The notes: generated by a model from the sequence alone, not told the origin. 16,715 nucleotides of DNA from CAZXCK01 sp964639225 (GCA_964639225.1 CAZXCK010000098.1:1-16715); one strand, 5' to 3'; shown: positions 8,082 to 16,316, counted from the first letter of the stretch. Made by a program: numbers and translations.

Positions 8082-8129
8082 CCATTCATCCGCGCGCCGC
8101 CATCTGCCAGGATAACAGCGGAACCAGCG

Positions 8130-8540
8130 ATGGTAGCGATGAATCCCACCATACTGATTGTCGAAGATGACGCATCCAATATGCGTTTTCTGGAGTCTTT
8201 TCTGAAGTTGAGTGGTCATCAGGTGGCGACCGCCGACAACGCAGAGGACGCCCTGGACTACATCCGGCAGCAGCCACCGGCGCTGGTCCTGCTGGACGTG
8301 CGTATGCCCGGCATGGACGGCCTGGAAATGGTGCGTCGCATCCGTGCGGACCAGAATGCCAGCGTGGCGCGCACGCCACTGATCGCCATCACCGCCAACG
8401 TGATGCCCGGCGCTGAGTCCGAGATTATCGAAGCGGGCTGCGATGGCTATATACCGAAACCCATCGACATCCCGCTGCTGGAATCTTACCTGAAGCGCTT
8501 TGTCAGGAATGCGCGCACCACTCCCCCCACCGCCGACTAA
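8130..8540 (+). CDS. Single-domain response regulator (CheY/DivK type)
   Basis: A 136-residue receiver with no output domain. The phosphorylation site is complete: E12-D13-D14, phospho-acceptor D56 in LLDVRMPGMDG, T88 in AITAN and K110 in IPKPID. The NVMPGAESE and CDGYIPKPID stretches are typical of receivers that work with multi-domain hybrid kinases. Proteins like this act by protein contact or as phosphorelay shuttles. It lies 48 nt after the PAS kinase and before a strong terminator, so the two form one unit. The start is uncertain: ATG at 8130, or ATG at 8139, which would give the neat N-terminus MNPTILIVEDD. Neither has a strong Shine-Dalgarno. Confidence 0.93.
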   Translation: MVAMNPTILIVEDDASNMRFLESFLKLSGHQVATADNAEDALDYIRQQPPALVLLDVRMPGMDGLEMVRRIRADQNASVARTPLIAITANVMPGAESEIIEAGCDGYIPKPIDIPLLESYLKRFVRNARTTPPTAD

Positions 8541-8560
8541 CGGCACAGCCCGCTGGAATC

Positions 8561-8593
8561 AAAACACCCGCCACTGGATGGCGGGTGTTTTTT
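8561..8593. terminator. Bidirectional Rho-independent terminator
   Basis: AAAACACCCGCCA (8561-8573) pairs perfectly with TGGCGGGTGTTTT (8579-8591) around a 5-nt loop. TTTTTT (8588-8593) serves the plus strand and the A-run at 8561-8564 supplies a T-run on the minus strand. It sits between the convergent receiver and SPFH genes and can end both transcripts. Confidence 0.92.
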
Positions 8594-8613
8594 ACTACAG
8601 GTGACGGGGCTGG

Positions 8614-9705
8614 TTAGCTGCCGCCACCAGCGTTGTTGTCGTCGCCAGGCTCCGGCGTCGGCAGCGGGATGGTCTCCGGGACTGTCGGCGCTTCGAAGTC
8701 GCCCTGGCCTTCCGGCAGGTTCTGGATGCTGTCGAAGTCAAACAGGAAGGGGCTGTTGGACGGGACCAGCGCCAGAGTGACGTTGTCGGAAAGCTGCTGG
8801 ATGTACTCGTACTGGATCAGCGCCGGGTTGGCCGCGATCTGCGCGCTGATCAGGCTGAGGGCTTCGGCCTGGGCCTGAGCGCGCAGGATGGTCGCCTGAG
8901 CGTCACCGCGCGCCTCCTCGATGGCGGCATCGGCCTGACCGCGCGCTTCAGTCTCGACACGCTCCGCCTCGGTCTGAGCGCGCTGGAGTTCCTGCGCCTC
9001 GATCTCTTTACGCTCAATCGATTCGGCGAAGTCCGGGCTGAAGTTCAACGCGCGGACCAGGAAGCCGGTCAGGTTCAGACCTTCACGCTCAAAAGCCAGC
9101 CGGATGTTGGCCTCGGCGCGGCTTTCCAGTTCGGCGCGGCTGACACCGTAGATGGCTTCGGCGTTGTACAACGCGATCTCGTTGCGGACCAGGTTGCGCA
9201 CGGTTGGCCGCACGAACTGCTCCAGATAGGTATCTTGCCAGCGTTCGTGAATCAGGTTCACCTGCGTCGCGTTGATATTGAACAGCACCGTGACGTCGAT
9301 GCGAACTTCCTGGCCATCTCGGGTACGCGCTACGATCGCGTCGTCACCCCGCTGGCCCATCTGCTCGGACGCGTCGGCCATGGTGTATTCCTGCTGACGA
9401 ATTGGATACGTGGTGGCGTCCTGCAGCACCGGGATGATGATGTGCGTGCCGGGGCCGCGCGGCTCGTCCAGATTACCGGTCAGGGTCTGGAAGACGACGG
9501 CGGTCTGCTGCGGCTCGACGACGATGATGCCCTGGCTGACCACTGTCAGCAGCAGACCTGCGACCAGACCCACCACCGACAACATGATGCCGTTACGAAC
9601 GGGCCGACCCTGTGAGGCCGAGACCACTACGATACCGACACCCGCCAGAAACGCCAGAAAACCGATCAGCGCGAGTGCGCCAATTACACTACTAATTCCA
9701 CCCAT
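8614..9705 (-). CDS. SPFH/band-7 (prohibitin-like) membrane protein
   Basis: A 363-residue protein. Two N-terminal hydrophobic segments (about 7-29 and 39-63) anchor it, followed by an SPFH domain that starts at GIIVVEPQQTAVVFQ. It includes GPGTHIIIPVLQ, RTRDGQEVRIDVTVLFNI and VRNEIALYNAEAIYG. A long charged coiled coil (about 235-300) rich in EAE, RAQ and ARG follows. The C-terminus is acidic and Pro/Gly-rich (PTPEPGDDNNAGGGS). SPFH proteins form large oligomeric rings or microdomains that organise membrane proteases and lipids. The ATG has AAGGAG (9721-9716 on the minus strand) 10 nt upstream. It is monocistronic, with its own promoter and terminator. No protease (HflC/FtsH, NfeD) partner is adjacent, so its client is unknown. 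Confidence 0.92.
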   Translation of the reverse strand: MGGISSVIGALALIGFLAFLAGVGIVVVSASQGRPVRNGIMLSVVGLVAGLLLTVVSQGIIVVEPQQTAVVFQTLTGNLDEPRGPGTHIIIPVLQDATTYPIRQQEYTMADASEQMGQRGDDAIVARTRDGQEVRIDVTVLFNINATQVNLIHERWQDTYLEQFVRPTVRNLVRNEIALYNAEAIYGVSRAELESRAEANIRLAFEREGLNLTGFLVRALNFSPDFAESIERKEIEAQELQRAQTEAERVETEARGQADAAIEEARGDAQATILRAQAQAEALSLISAQIAANPALIQYEYIQQLSDNVTLALVPSNSPFLFDFDSIQNLPEGQGDFEAPTVPETIPLPTPEPGDDNNAGGGS

Positions 9706-9778
9706 TGATATCAGGCTCCTTGTCGTGCTCGGAATGCGAACTTACGTCTATCCGAATAACTTACAGACAGCACCGCTG

Positions 9779-9787
9779 ATTATATCA
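9779..9787 (-). promoter_or_regulatory. Extended -10 promoter of the SPFH gene
   Basis: On the minus strand, TGATATAAT (9787-9779) is a perfect extended -10 element (TGn-TATAAT). No good -35 lies at 16-18 nt, as expected for this promoter type. The predicted start near 9772 gives a leader of about 67 nt. In the rest of the 273-nt divergent gap, I found only weak plus-strand candidates for the regulator gene (TTGTTT-17-TAAGCT) and no clear operator. Confidence 0.6.
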
Positions 9788-9978
9788 CGACTTGAGCCGC
9801 TTTTGGCGGACCGTCCCCGGCTTCCCCCCAGAAACTGGGGCATTTGCATTAGGGCTTGTTTAACGTCGCTGTCCGGCGTAAGCTGGCCTGCCGACATTTG
9901 CGAAATACGCGACTTTGGGCTACAAGTCTTAACATCATACGGCGACTTGTTGTCTTATAAGGAAAGTACGTCATTATC

Positions 9979-11604
9979 ATGCTCACGGTTGCAGATGCCC
10001 TGGCCCTGGATGTGTTTAACGGTTCGGTGATCGTCGCCGGGCGCGCTGGATTAACTCGGCCCGTCGCCTGGGTGCATAACGCCGGTGTACCCAACGTCGC
10101 CGAGTGGCTCAACGGTGGCGAACTGCTGCTGACGACCGCCTTCAGTATGCCGCCCGACCTCGAAGAACAGAAACAGTATGTTCAGGCGCTGATCGACAAG
10201 GGGGTAGCCGGGCTGGGGATCGCCATCGGCTTTATGATCGACCGCGTGCCGGACGAACTGCGCGCCATCGCCGACGCGCACGATTTTCCGCTGGTCGAGG
10301 TGCCCTACGAACTGCGCTTTGTCGATATTGCCCGTGAGATCAACGGGCGCATCGCCCAGGAAAACCTGATGCTGTTCCAGCGGGCGCTCAACATCCAGCA
10401 GTCGCTCACTGAGCTGGTGCTGCAGGGCGGCGGCATCCGGCAGTTGGCATCCACGCTGGCCGAGATGATTAACCAGTCGGTGAGCATCGAGACTGAGCGT
10501 TTCGAGGCGCTGGCCAGCGTCAACATCGGCCCGGTGGACGAAGCCCGGCGCTATACGCAGCAGTTCGGTCGCACCGATCCGCGCCTGGTGCGCGCGCTGG
10601 AAGATCACATCCTGCCGGAGATTCGGCGCACGCTCAAGCCGGTGTTCATCCCGCAGATGCCGCATGTGGGCCTGGAGATGGAACGTATTCTGGCACCGAT
10701 TGTGGTGCATGGCGAGATTTACGGTTATATGTGGATCATCGCCGACGACCGCCCGCTGGACCAGCTTGACCATATGGCGATTGAAAGCGGCGCTACCATC
10801 GCCGCGCTGATGCTGCTGTACCAGGAGTCGCTGCACAGTTCGGAAGCGTCGGTCAAGGGGAATCTGCTGGCGCGGCTGATCCAGGGCGGGACCAGCGGCA
10901 CGATGGTCGTCACCGACCAGGCGCTGCGCTACGGCGTGGACCTGCGCCAGCCGTTCCACGCGCTGCTGATCGAAGTGACGCACGTCAACACCAAGCACCT
11001 GCTCGACCTCTACCGGCGGGTTGACCGGCTGGTGACAGCCGGTGGCGACACCGCCATCGTCGGCCAGTTCGCCGGGCGGGTGATGCTGCTGGTACAGGCC
11101 AGCGAATCGCTGGACAGGCTGACCGAGCGCATCCACGAGGAACTGGCGACACGCCCGCCCGGCTCGCCGGTGGCGCGAATCGGCGTGAGTGGCGCTCACA
11201 GCGGCGCAGATCGCGTGGGGCTGGCCCATGCGCAGTGCCAGGAAGTGCTGCACATCAGCCAGCGACTGCACCTGCGCGGCAAAACATTCTACTTCGACCG
11301 GCTGGGCTATCTGCATGCGCTGTATCACGCCGGGCCAGAGGCGCTGCACGACAACCCGTTCGTGCCTGGCCTGCGCGCTCTGCTCGGTGAACAGCAGGCC
11401 GACCTGTTCCACACGCTGGAAACTTATCTGGATGTGGGCGGCAACGGCGTCAGCACGGCGGAGACGCTGCACATCCACCGCAGCACGCTGAACTATCGTC
11501 TGCAGCGCATCGCCGAGATCGCCAACGTCGATCTCTCCGACCCGGTCACGCGCCTGAATCTACAGGTGGCGATCAAGCTGCTGCATCTGTTTGAGGAAAA
11601 CTGA
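9979..11604 (+). CDS. PucR-family transcriptional regulator
   Basis: A 541-residue regulator with the standard PucR layout. The N-terminal PucR domain (about 1-125) shows MLTVADALAL, PVAWVHNAGVPN, WLNGGELLLTT and DFPLVEVPYELRFVDI. A central CdaR/GGDEF-like region (about 300-430) lacks a cyclase motif. The C-terminal helix-turn-helix (about 475-535) shows TLETYLDVGGNGVSTAETLHIHRSTLNYRLQRI. Family members sense small metabolites and control purine, amino-acid or sugar catabolism. Here the effector is unknown. AAGGAAAG (9960-9967) precedes the ATG. The next gene, a folate-ligase-like enzyme, follows after 45 nt with no terminator, so the two are probably co-transcribed and may be functionally linked. 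Confidence 0.92.
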   Translation: MLTVADALALDVFNGSVIVAGRAGLTRPVAWVHNAGVPNVAEWLNGGELLLTTAFSMPPDLEEQKQYVQALIDKGVAGLGIAIGFMIDRVPDELRAIADAHDFPLVEVPYELRFVDIAREINGRIAQENLMLFQRALNIQQSLTELVLQGGGIRQLASTLAEMINQSVSIETERFEALASVNIGPVDEARRYTQQFGRTDPRLVRALEDHILPEIRRTLKPVFIPQMPHVGLEMERILAPIVVHGEIYGYMWIIADDRPLDQLDHMAIESGATIAALMLLYQESLHSSEASVKGNLLARLIQGGTSGTMVVTDQALRYGVDLRQPFHALLIEVTHVNTKHLLDLYRRVDRLVTAGGDTAIVGQFAGRVMLLVQASESLDRLTERIHEELATRPPGSPVARIGVSGAHSGADRVGLAHAQCQEVLHISQRLHLRGKTFYFDRLGYLHALYHAGPEALHDNPFVPGLRALLGEQQADLFHTLETYLDVGGNGVSTAETLHIHRSTLNYRLQRIAEIANVDLSDPVTRLNLQVAIKLLHLFEEN

Positions 11605-11649
11605 CCGCACTGGCGGCGAAACGACCCCAACTCAGGAACGGCGAACATC

Positions 11650-13029
11650 ATGCGCTTTGAAAACGAAACCGAAGCCATCACCTACGTGTTTAACTCGCTG
11701 GCGAGCACCGACTGGCGCAATCGTGGCCTGGACGAGCACACCCGCGACCTCAAGCCCACCCAGACGCTGCTGGAACACACCGGCCTGCTGCGCACGTCGC
11801 GCCGCGAGTACGCCGTCGTCACCGGCAGCAAGGGCAAAGGATCGGTGGCGGCCTTTACGGCGCGGCTGCTGCAAAGCCTGGGCCATACAGTGGGGCTGGT
11901 GACCAGCCCCCACCTGACGACGTACCGCCAGCGATTCCGTGTGAACGGGCGTATGATCAGCGAGGCTGACCTGGTGCGCCTCATCAGCGAATTGTCGCCC
12001 GCTATCGACGCGGTGCAGGCCGATCTGCCGGCGGGCAAGTACCTCAGCCCGCAGGGGATTTTCCTGGCGGTGGCGCTGCGCTGGTTCGACGAGATGAACG
12101 TCAACGCGGCGGTGATCGAAGTCGGGCGCGGCGGGCGCTTCGACGACAACGCGCTGGTGCCCAACATGCTGTCGCTGTTCACGCCGATGGTGCTGGAACA
12201 CACGCGCTATCTGGGGCCGTCACTGGAGCGCATCGCCTGGCACAAGGCAGGCATCATCAAGCCCAACAGTTACGCTTACAGTCAGCCGCAGGAACCGGTG
12301 GTGATGGACATTCTGCGCGCCGAGGCCGACGCACGCGGCGCGCAGTTCGAATGGCTGGCCCCGCTGGATATGATGCGCTATCTCGGCCTGGATGGCGACG
12401 GTATGCGCGTCGATGCCGGGCGCTACGGCGAGGTGACGCTGCCGCTGCTGGGCCGCTACGAGATCGACAACGCCTCGCTGGCGACATGGGGTGCCGGGAA
12501 TATGCACGCCCGGCTGGCTCCAAAACCGGGGCAGGCGGCGCTGTCACACGGTTCGGCGGCCTACGTCGCCGCCATCCGTGACGGGCTGGAGCGACTTTTC
12601 TGGCCGGGGCGCTGCCACAAATTGCAGGACGCGCCAGCGGTCTATATCGACGGCGCGGTGAACGTGCTGTCGGCGCGGCGCTTCCTGGAGAGCGTGCGCG
12701 ATCATCTGAACGCGCCAGTCGTCACCGTGCTGGCTGTGCCCCAGGACCGCGACTACAACGCCGTCTATCCGCTGTACGCCGCCGTCAGCGATGCGCTTAT
12801 CCTCACCGAGTCGACGCGCAACATCACCATTCACTTTCCGCCAGCGGAAGTCGCGCTGGCCGCCGCCAGGGCGCACCATCATGACGTGCGGCACCAGCCG
12901 GATATCGCCGCCGCGCTGGACGAAGCGCGCGCGCGCGCCGGGTCCGCTGGCACGGTGCTGCTGGCGGTGGCACAACCGGCGGTGGGCGATGTCATGGCGC
13001 TCTACGGCCTGGATTTCGAGCAGATATAG
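11650..13029 (+). CDS. Folylpolyglutamate/dihydrofolate synthase-like Mur ligase family protein
   Basis: A 459-residue ATP-dependent ligase, close to FolC length. FolC joins glutamate to dihydropteroate or tetrahydrofolate. Signatures are the P-loop TGSKGKGS (58-65), GLVTSPHL (82-89), E157-VGRGGRFD (canonical EVGLGGRLD), HKAGIIKP (198-205, keeping the Lys carbamylated in relatives as K199), WPGR (318-321) and DGAVN (334-338, canonical DGAHN). The fold is clear, but Leu-to-Arg, Glu-to-His and His-to-Val changes sit in conserved motifs. It may be a paralogue with a different acceptor. The ATG at 11650 has AGGAA upstream. It follows the PucR gene by 45 nt, suggesting shared regulation. A role as the main FolC is possible but not demonstrated here. 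Confidence 0.82.
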   Translation: MRFENETEAITYVFNSLASTDWRNRGLDEHTRDLKPTQTLLEHTGLLRTSRREYAVVTGSKGKGSVAAFTARLLQSLGHTVGLVTSPHLTTYRQRFRVNGRMISEADLVRLISELSPAIDAVQADLPAGKYLSPQGIFLAVALRWFDEMNVNAAVIEVGRGGRFDDNALVPNMLSLFTPMVLEHTRYLGPSLERIAWHKAGIIKPNSYAYSQPQEPVVMDILRAEADARGAQFEWLAPLDMMRYLGLDGDGMRVDAGRYGEVTLPLLGRYEIDNASLATWGAGNMHARLAPKPGQAALSHGSAAYVAAIRDGLERLFWPGRCHKLQDAPAVYIDGAVNVLSARRFLESVRDHLNAPVVTVLAVPQDRDYNAVYPLYAAVSDALILTESTRNITIHFPPAEVALAAARAHHHDVRHQPDIAAALDEARARAGSAGTVLLAVAQPAVGDVMALYGLDFEQI

Positions 13030-13067
13030 ATGTGTGGCCTGACTGTGTGGTAAAGATGTGGGGTAAT

Positions 13068-13104
13068 AACAGGGCCAGCTGAAGGTGACAGCTTGGCCCT
13101 GTTT
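13068..13104. terminator. Hairpin terminator between convergent genes
   Basis: AACAGGGCCA (13068-13077) pairs with TGGCCCTGTT (13094-13103), with an inner GCTG/CAGC pair and one bulged T. Tails are short on both sides (TTTA plus; TTATTA minus). The stem is very strong and lies between the ligase gene and the WXG100 gene, so a shared terminator is likely despite the poor T-runs. Confidence 0.7.
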
Positions 13105-13119
13105 AGGTCGGGTATTCCG

Positions 13120-14082
13120 TCAGTGACCAATCAGTGTCAGTTTGCGGAGGACAGAGGCCGGCATTTGGCGCCAGGTATCGACCTGGCCGTTCCATGACGA
13201 TTCTTTGACAATTACATGATCGTGATGCGATTCCATGACCATAGCAACATGCCCATGTGTCCCGTCGGCTCCAAGCTGTCCTGCGTCGTATACAACGAGA
13301 TGTCCAGGCTTCACGACATCCACAGGCGATTGATTGCCACCAAGATTGTAACGAATGTCGGATATATACGAATCATTGGTATGGATAAGGTTGTTGGCGG
13401 AACCGAAGCCTCGGCCACCAATGTCCGGTCGCCATTCCGCGACAAAACCCAGGCATAAACCTGGCTTTGCTACAGGTTTTGCATTCATTGGCATGGCGAA
13501 GTGGACCTCACGGCCATCGACCACCTGAACCGTGCCGCCGCTGGGCGCTGGCGTTGATGGGGCCTTGGCCACCGGAGGCGCAACCGCCGCCGCCGTCGTA
13601 CCATCTCCGCCGGGAATGACAATCTCCTGGCCAGGATGGATCAGGTTAGGGTCTTTTATATGCGGGTTGGCGGCCACCAACTCGTTCACGCTGACGCCAT
13701 GCTGCTGGCCGATGCCCCACAGCGTATCGCCTGGTCTGACAATGTGACTTGCGCCGGGTACGGGCGCAGCAGCGACTGCTTCGCCATTGTTTACGAGCTG
13801 TCCGAGTGACTCGTCTTCTGTGGCGAAAGTTGAGGCGATATCGTTAAATACACCACGCGTTGTACGCAGCGCCTCCTCCAGTGCACGCAGCGTGGGCAGG
13901 ATAGCATCATCCATCTCCTGGTAGAACGCATTGGCTCCCTTGCCAATCCAATGCCCACTGCGCAGGGTTTCGTGACGCTGCTGCAAGCTCCGCGTGATAG
14001 CCTGTACCTGTTCGGCGAGGGATTCGAACTGATCGCCTGTCAGGCGAACCTTCTCGTAGTCGATGACGATTTTCTCTGCCAT
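13120..14082 (-). CDS. WXG100-LysM-CHAP fusion, putative secreted peptidoglycan hydrolase
   Basis: A 320-residue protein in three parts. Residues about 1-95 form a WXG100-like helical hairpin with W45-I46-G47 at the turn. Residues 112-157 are a LysM wall-binding module (SHIVRPGDTLWGI, ANPHIKDPNLIHPG, EIVIP). After a Pro/Ala/Thr linker, residues about 195-320 resemble a CHAP-type amidase/endopeptidase: C210 in GLCLGFVAEW, H278 in THGHVAMV, then E294 and N298 in KESSWNG. WXG100 proteins are exported by type VII systems, and no Sec signal is present. An ATG 10 codons upstream (14112) is open, but its codons cover the strong GGGGAGAGG site (14100-14092) that serves the ATG at 14082, so I chose 14082. 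It is the last gene of the kinase/phosphatase cluster. Domain calls are firm; enzymatic activity is inferred. Confidence 0.86.
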   Translation of the reverse strand: MAEKIVIDYEKVRLTGDQFESLAEQVQAITRSLQQRHETLRSGHWIGKGANAFYQEMDDAILPTLRALEEALRTTRGVFNDIASTFATEDESLGQLVNNGEAVAAAPVPGASHIVRPGDTLWGIGQQHGVSVNELVAANPHIKDPNLIHPGQEIVIPGGDGTTAAAVAPPVAKAPSTPAPSGGTVQVVDGREVHFAMPMNAKPVAKPGLCLGFVAEWRPDIGGRGFGSANNLIHTNDSYISDIRYNLGGNQSPVDVVKPGHLVVYDAGQLGADGTHGHVAMVMESHHDHVIVKESSWNGQVDTWRQMPASVLRKLTLIGH

Positions 14083-14091
14083 TTGATGTTG

Positions 14092-14100
14092 CCTCTCCCC
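14092..14100 (-). promoter_or_regulatory. Ribosome-binding site that sets the WXG100 gene start
   Basis: On the minus strand GGGGAGAGG lies 9 nt upstream of ATG 14082. It rules out the longer reading from 14112, whose first codons would run through this site. The 127-nt gap up to the phosphatase stop holds two AATATCGT direct repeats but no clear promoter or terminator. Confidence 0.8.
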
Positions 14101-14209
14101 TGGTGTGGACAAGAATAATCGTTTCCAATAGTACGATATTTAAGTCTGGCAATGCGCAGGTGCACGATATTCTGACATCCTGATTTGGGTATCGCCTGCC
14201 TCGTTGTGC

Positions 14210-16316
14210 CTAATTGTTCAGGTCCTGCGTTGCTTCCGGCGGTGGGTCCGTTGGCGTCTCTTCTGCTGGCGTCTCTTCTGCTGGCGTCTCTTCTGCTGGC
14301 GTCTCTTCTGCTGGCGTCTCTNNNNNNNNNNNNNNNNNNNNNNNNNNNNNNNNNNNNNNNNNNNNNNNNNNNNNNNNNNNNNNNNNNNNNNNNNNNNNNN
14401 NNNNNNNNNNNNNNNNNNNNNTCCGTTGGCGTCTCTTCCGTTGGCGTCTCTTCCGTTGGCGTCTCTTCCGTTAGCGGCACGCTGGTCGGTGGCACGCTGG
14501 TCGGGCGCGGTTGGACGGGCTGTGAGTCTTCCGGCGGCGGCTCGATCTGTGAGCCGCCCTGATCTGGCATCGGCGTCGGCGGTGGGGTGTTGGTCGGCAG
14601 CGGCGTAGCTGTCGGCGGCGGCGGGGATATGTAACGGGCTAGATTACATATGCGGTAATCGTCACTATTGCGGCCAGCTACACTCGCCAGCAAATCGGCA
14701 AATTCATCAGCCACCCGACTCAGCGATTGCATGGTTTGCGCGGCGTCACCCGCACTGTCAATCTCCAGGCGCTGGCCAATATCGAGGCGTGTCTCCTGAC
14801 CACCGATAGTCGTCGTTACTGAGCATTCGCCCGCGTAGCATGTCATAGCGATACGCTGCTCATCGTGTTCCACACCGATACAGCCGTTCTGACCGTCGGC
14901 GGTTCCCATCACCTGGATGCCAATCGTCGTACCGGTAAACTGAATACTGATACCACCATAAATCGCTTCTGGCTGAATCAGGAATCTTCCAGTGTCGGAC
15001 AGCAGTCTGGCGCGCCGGCGGTTTGAGTCCACCGATTCAACGCGCAGCATGGAGTCGCTCATCATGTAAATTCTGGCTGCCTCGGGACCGGCATCCGGGT
15101 CGGCAAAGAGGTTGAATACGCCATCAAGATGAGCTTCGACTGTCTGGCCAATTCTGGGGTTAAGCGTCTGCGCCTGGTTCTGATACAGCACGCCGACATC
15201 CCCTTCTTCGATGCGAGGCAGGGGTGTATGCGTCGGGGTCAGCGTGGGCGTGGGTGTTTCGGTCCAGCTCGCGGCAATCTGAGTGCTCTCCAGCACGACC
15301 AGCGCGGCGCGTGTGCCTTCGGCTTCGGCCTGTTCGCGCCGCTCCGACTCGATGGTCAGCGCATCGGAAGCCTGACCCAGTTCATCGCTGGTATTAATAA
15401 ACATGAAAAACAAGAAAAGTGCCACCGCTGCAACCATCGCCAGCGCGCCGAAAACAATCCGGCCACCTCTACCCCTGATGGTGTTGTGGCGCGCCTTTGA
15501 GTTGGGCGCGACGAAGATAAGAGCCAGGGAGACGTTATCCTGCGCCCGCCGCCCCATCGCAAAACTGACCAGCAAGCGCGCTGTGGATTCGGGATTGCGG
15601 TCGAGCGCGTGACGCACAAACTCTTCTTCACGGACACATGGGTTCAGGTCGATGGGACTGGTGTCGATCATCCCATCGCTCATGACATAGATGGTATCGG
15701 CCTCTTCGAGTTCCAGCCCCTTACGCCCACGCGCCAGGCCAACCGCTTCGCTGGGCGCGTTGGTGTAGAAGCCGGTATCGGCCTGAACATCCGGCCTGAC
15801 ACCCAGCGCGCGGGTGAGGTGGTGCGCGTTGGGTGCGCTGTAAGCCAGCTCTGGCTGCATGCCATCGTTCAGAATTGCCTCTGCGGCGATATTGTGGTCA
15901 CGGTTGAGGCGATTAAGTTTGCCTTTACGCACCAGCACAATGGGGCTATCGCCGACACTGGCGATGTACAGACGGCCCCAGCGCGAACCATCTTCGACGA
16001 TGATGGCCAGGGCGAAAGTGCATTTACCACCATGCCCCACATGAATCACTTGTGCGTTAGCCGCCGCGACTGTACCTTCCAGCAGCGCGATCATGTCGTG
16101 GCTGGGGTTGGTTGCCAGGTAATGCAACGCGGTGTCAATGGCGGCCTGGGCGGCGATTTCGCCCCGGTTGACGCCACCGACGCCATCGCAAACGATAGCT
16201 ACCTGCAACATACGGTTATCGACAGTGGTGATCTGATCAACCCTGGACCGGTCCTCCATATGTTCGCGTTCGCCACGGTCATAAAAGTCGAATGCTGCAT
16301 AACGGTTATCCGTCAT
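14210..16316 (-). CDS. Membrane PP2C-family Ser/Thr phosphatase with FecR-like outside domain (interrupted by assembly gap)
   Basis: The N-terminal PP2C domain (about 1-270) has all metal motifs: REHMEDR (D22), CDGVGG (D44), SVGDS (D123), SDGMID (D214) and QDNVSLAL (D260). It reverses Ser/Thr phosphorylation and should lie in the cytoplasm. A single membrane helix (about 285-306) leads to a short coiled coil, a Thr/Pro linker and a FecR-like beta domain (about 390-520). A long Pro/Thr-rich stalk ends in EETPT/EETPA repeats. The 100-N gap breaks the frame. In the repeat-consistent frame, the 3' part reads EETPA repeats, TDPPPEATQDLNN and a TAG at 14210-14212. ATG 16316 has AGGA upstream and follows the kinase stop by 41 nt, so they form an operon. 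Total length is unknown until the repeat is resolved. Confidence 0.9.
14247..14466 (-). repeat. 15-bp tandem repeat encoding EETPT/EETPA in the phosphatase stalk
   Basis: On the plus strand, unit TCCGTTGGCGTCTCT occurs three times right of the gap (14422-14466) and once at 14247-14261. Variant TCTGCTGGCGTCTCT occurs four times at 14262-14321. The unit is 5 codons on the minus strand (GAA GAG ACG CCA ACG or GCA), so copy-number change keeps the frame. The array runs into the N-gap from both sides; the true copy number is unknown. Confidence 0.95.
14322..14421. other. Assembly gap of 100 Ns
   Basis: A run of exactly 100 N separates two parts of the same 15-bp repeat array. The round number indicates a placeholder of unknown size. 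As 100 is not a multiple of 3, it shifts the apparent reading frame of the phosphatase gene. Confidence 0.97.

Noticed and set aside
10051..11478. Minus-strand open frame of 475 codons opposite the PucR gene
   Set aside because: The PucR gene on the plus strand shows family motifs throughout. The antisense product is His/Gln-rich with no domain.
14083..14112. Ten-residue N-terminal extension of the WXG100 protein
   Set aside because: Its codons run through the strong GGGGAGAGG ribosome-binding site that serves ATG 14082, and the family N-terminus fits the shorter form.
14040..14209. Extension of the phosphatase reading frame past the gap, overlapping the WXG100 gene
   Set aside because: It exists only because the 100-N placeholder shifts the frame. 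The repeat phase and amino-acid repeat favour the frame that stops at 14210.
14247..14466. CRISPR-like regular repeat
   Set aside because: The units are 15 bp, directly abutting with no spacers, and code for a 5-residue peptide in frame.
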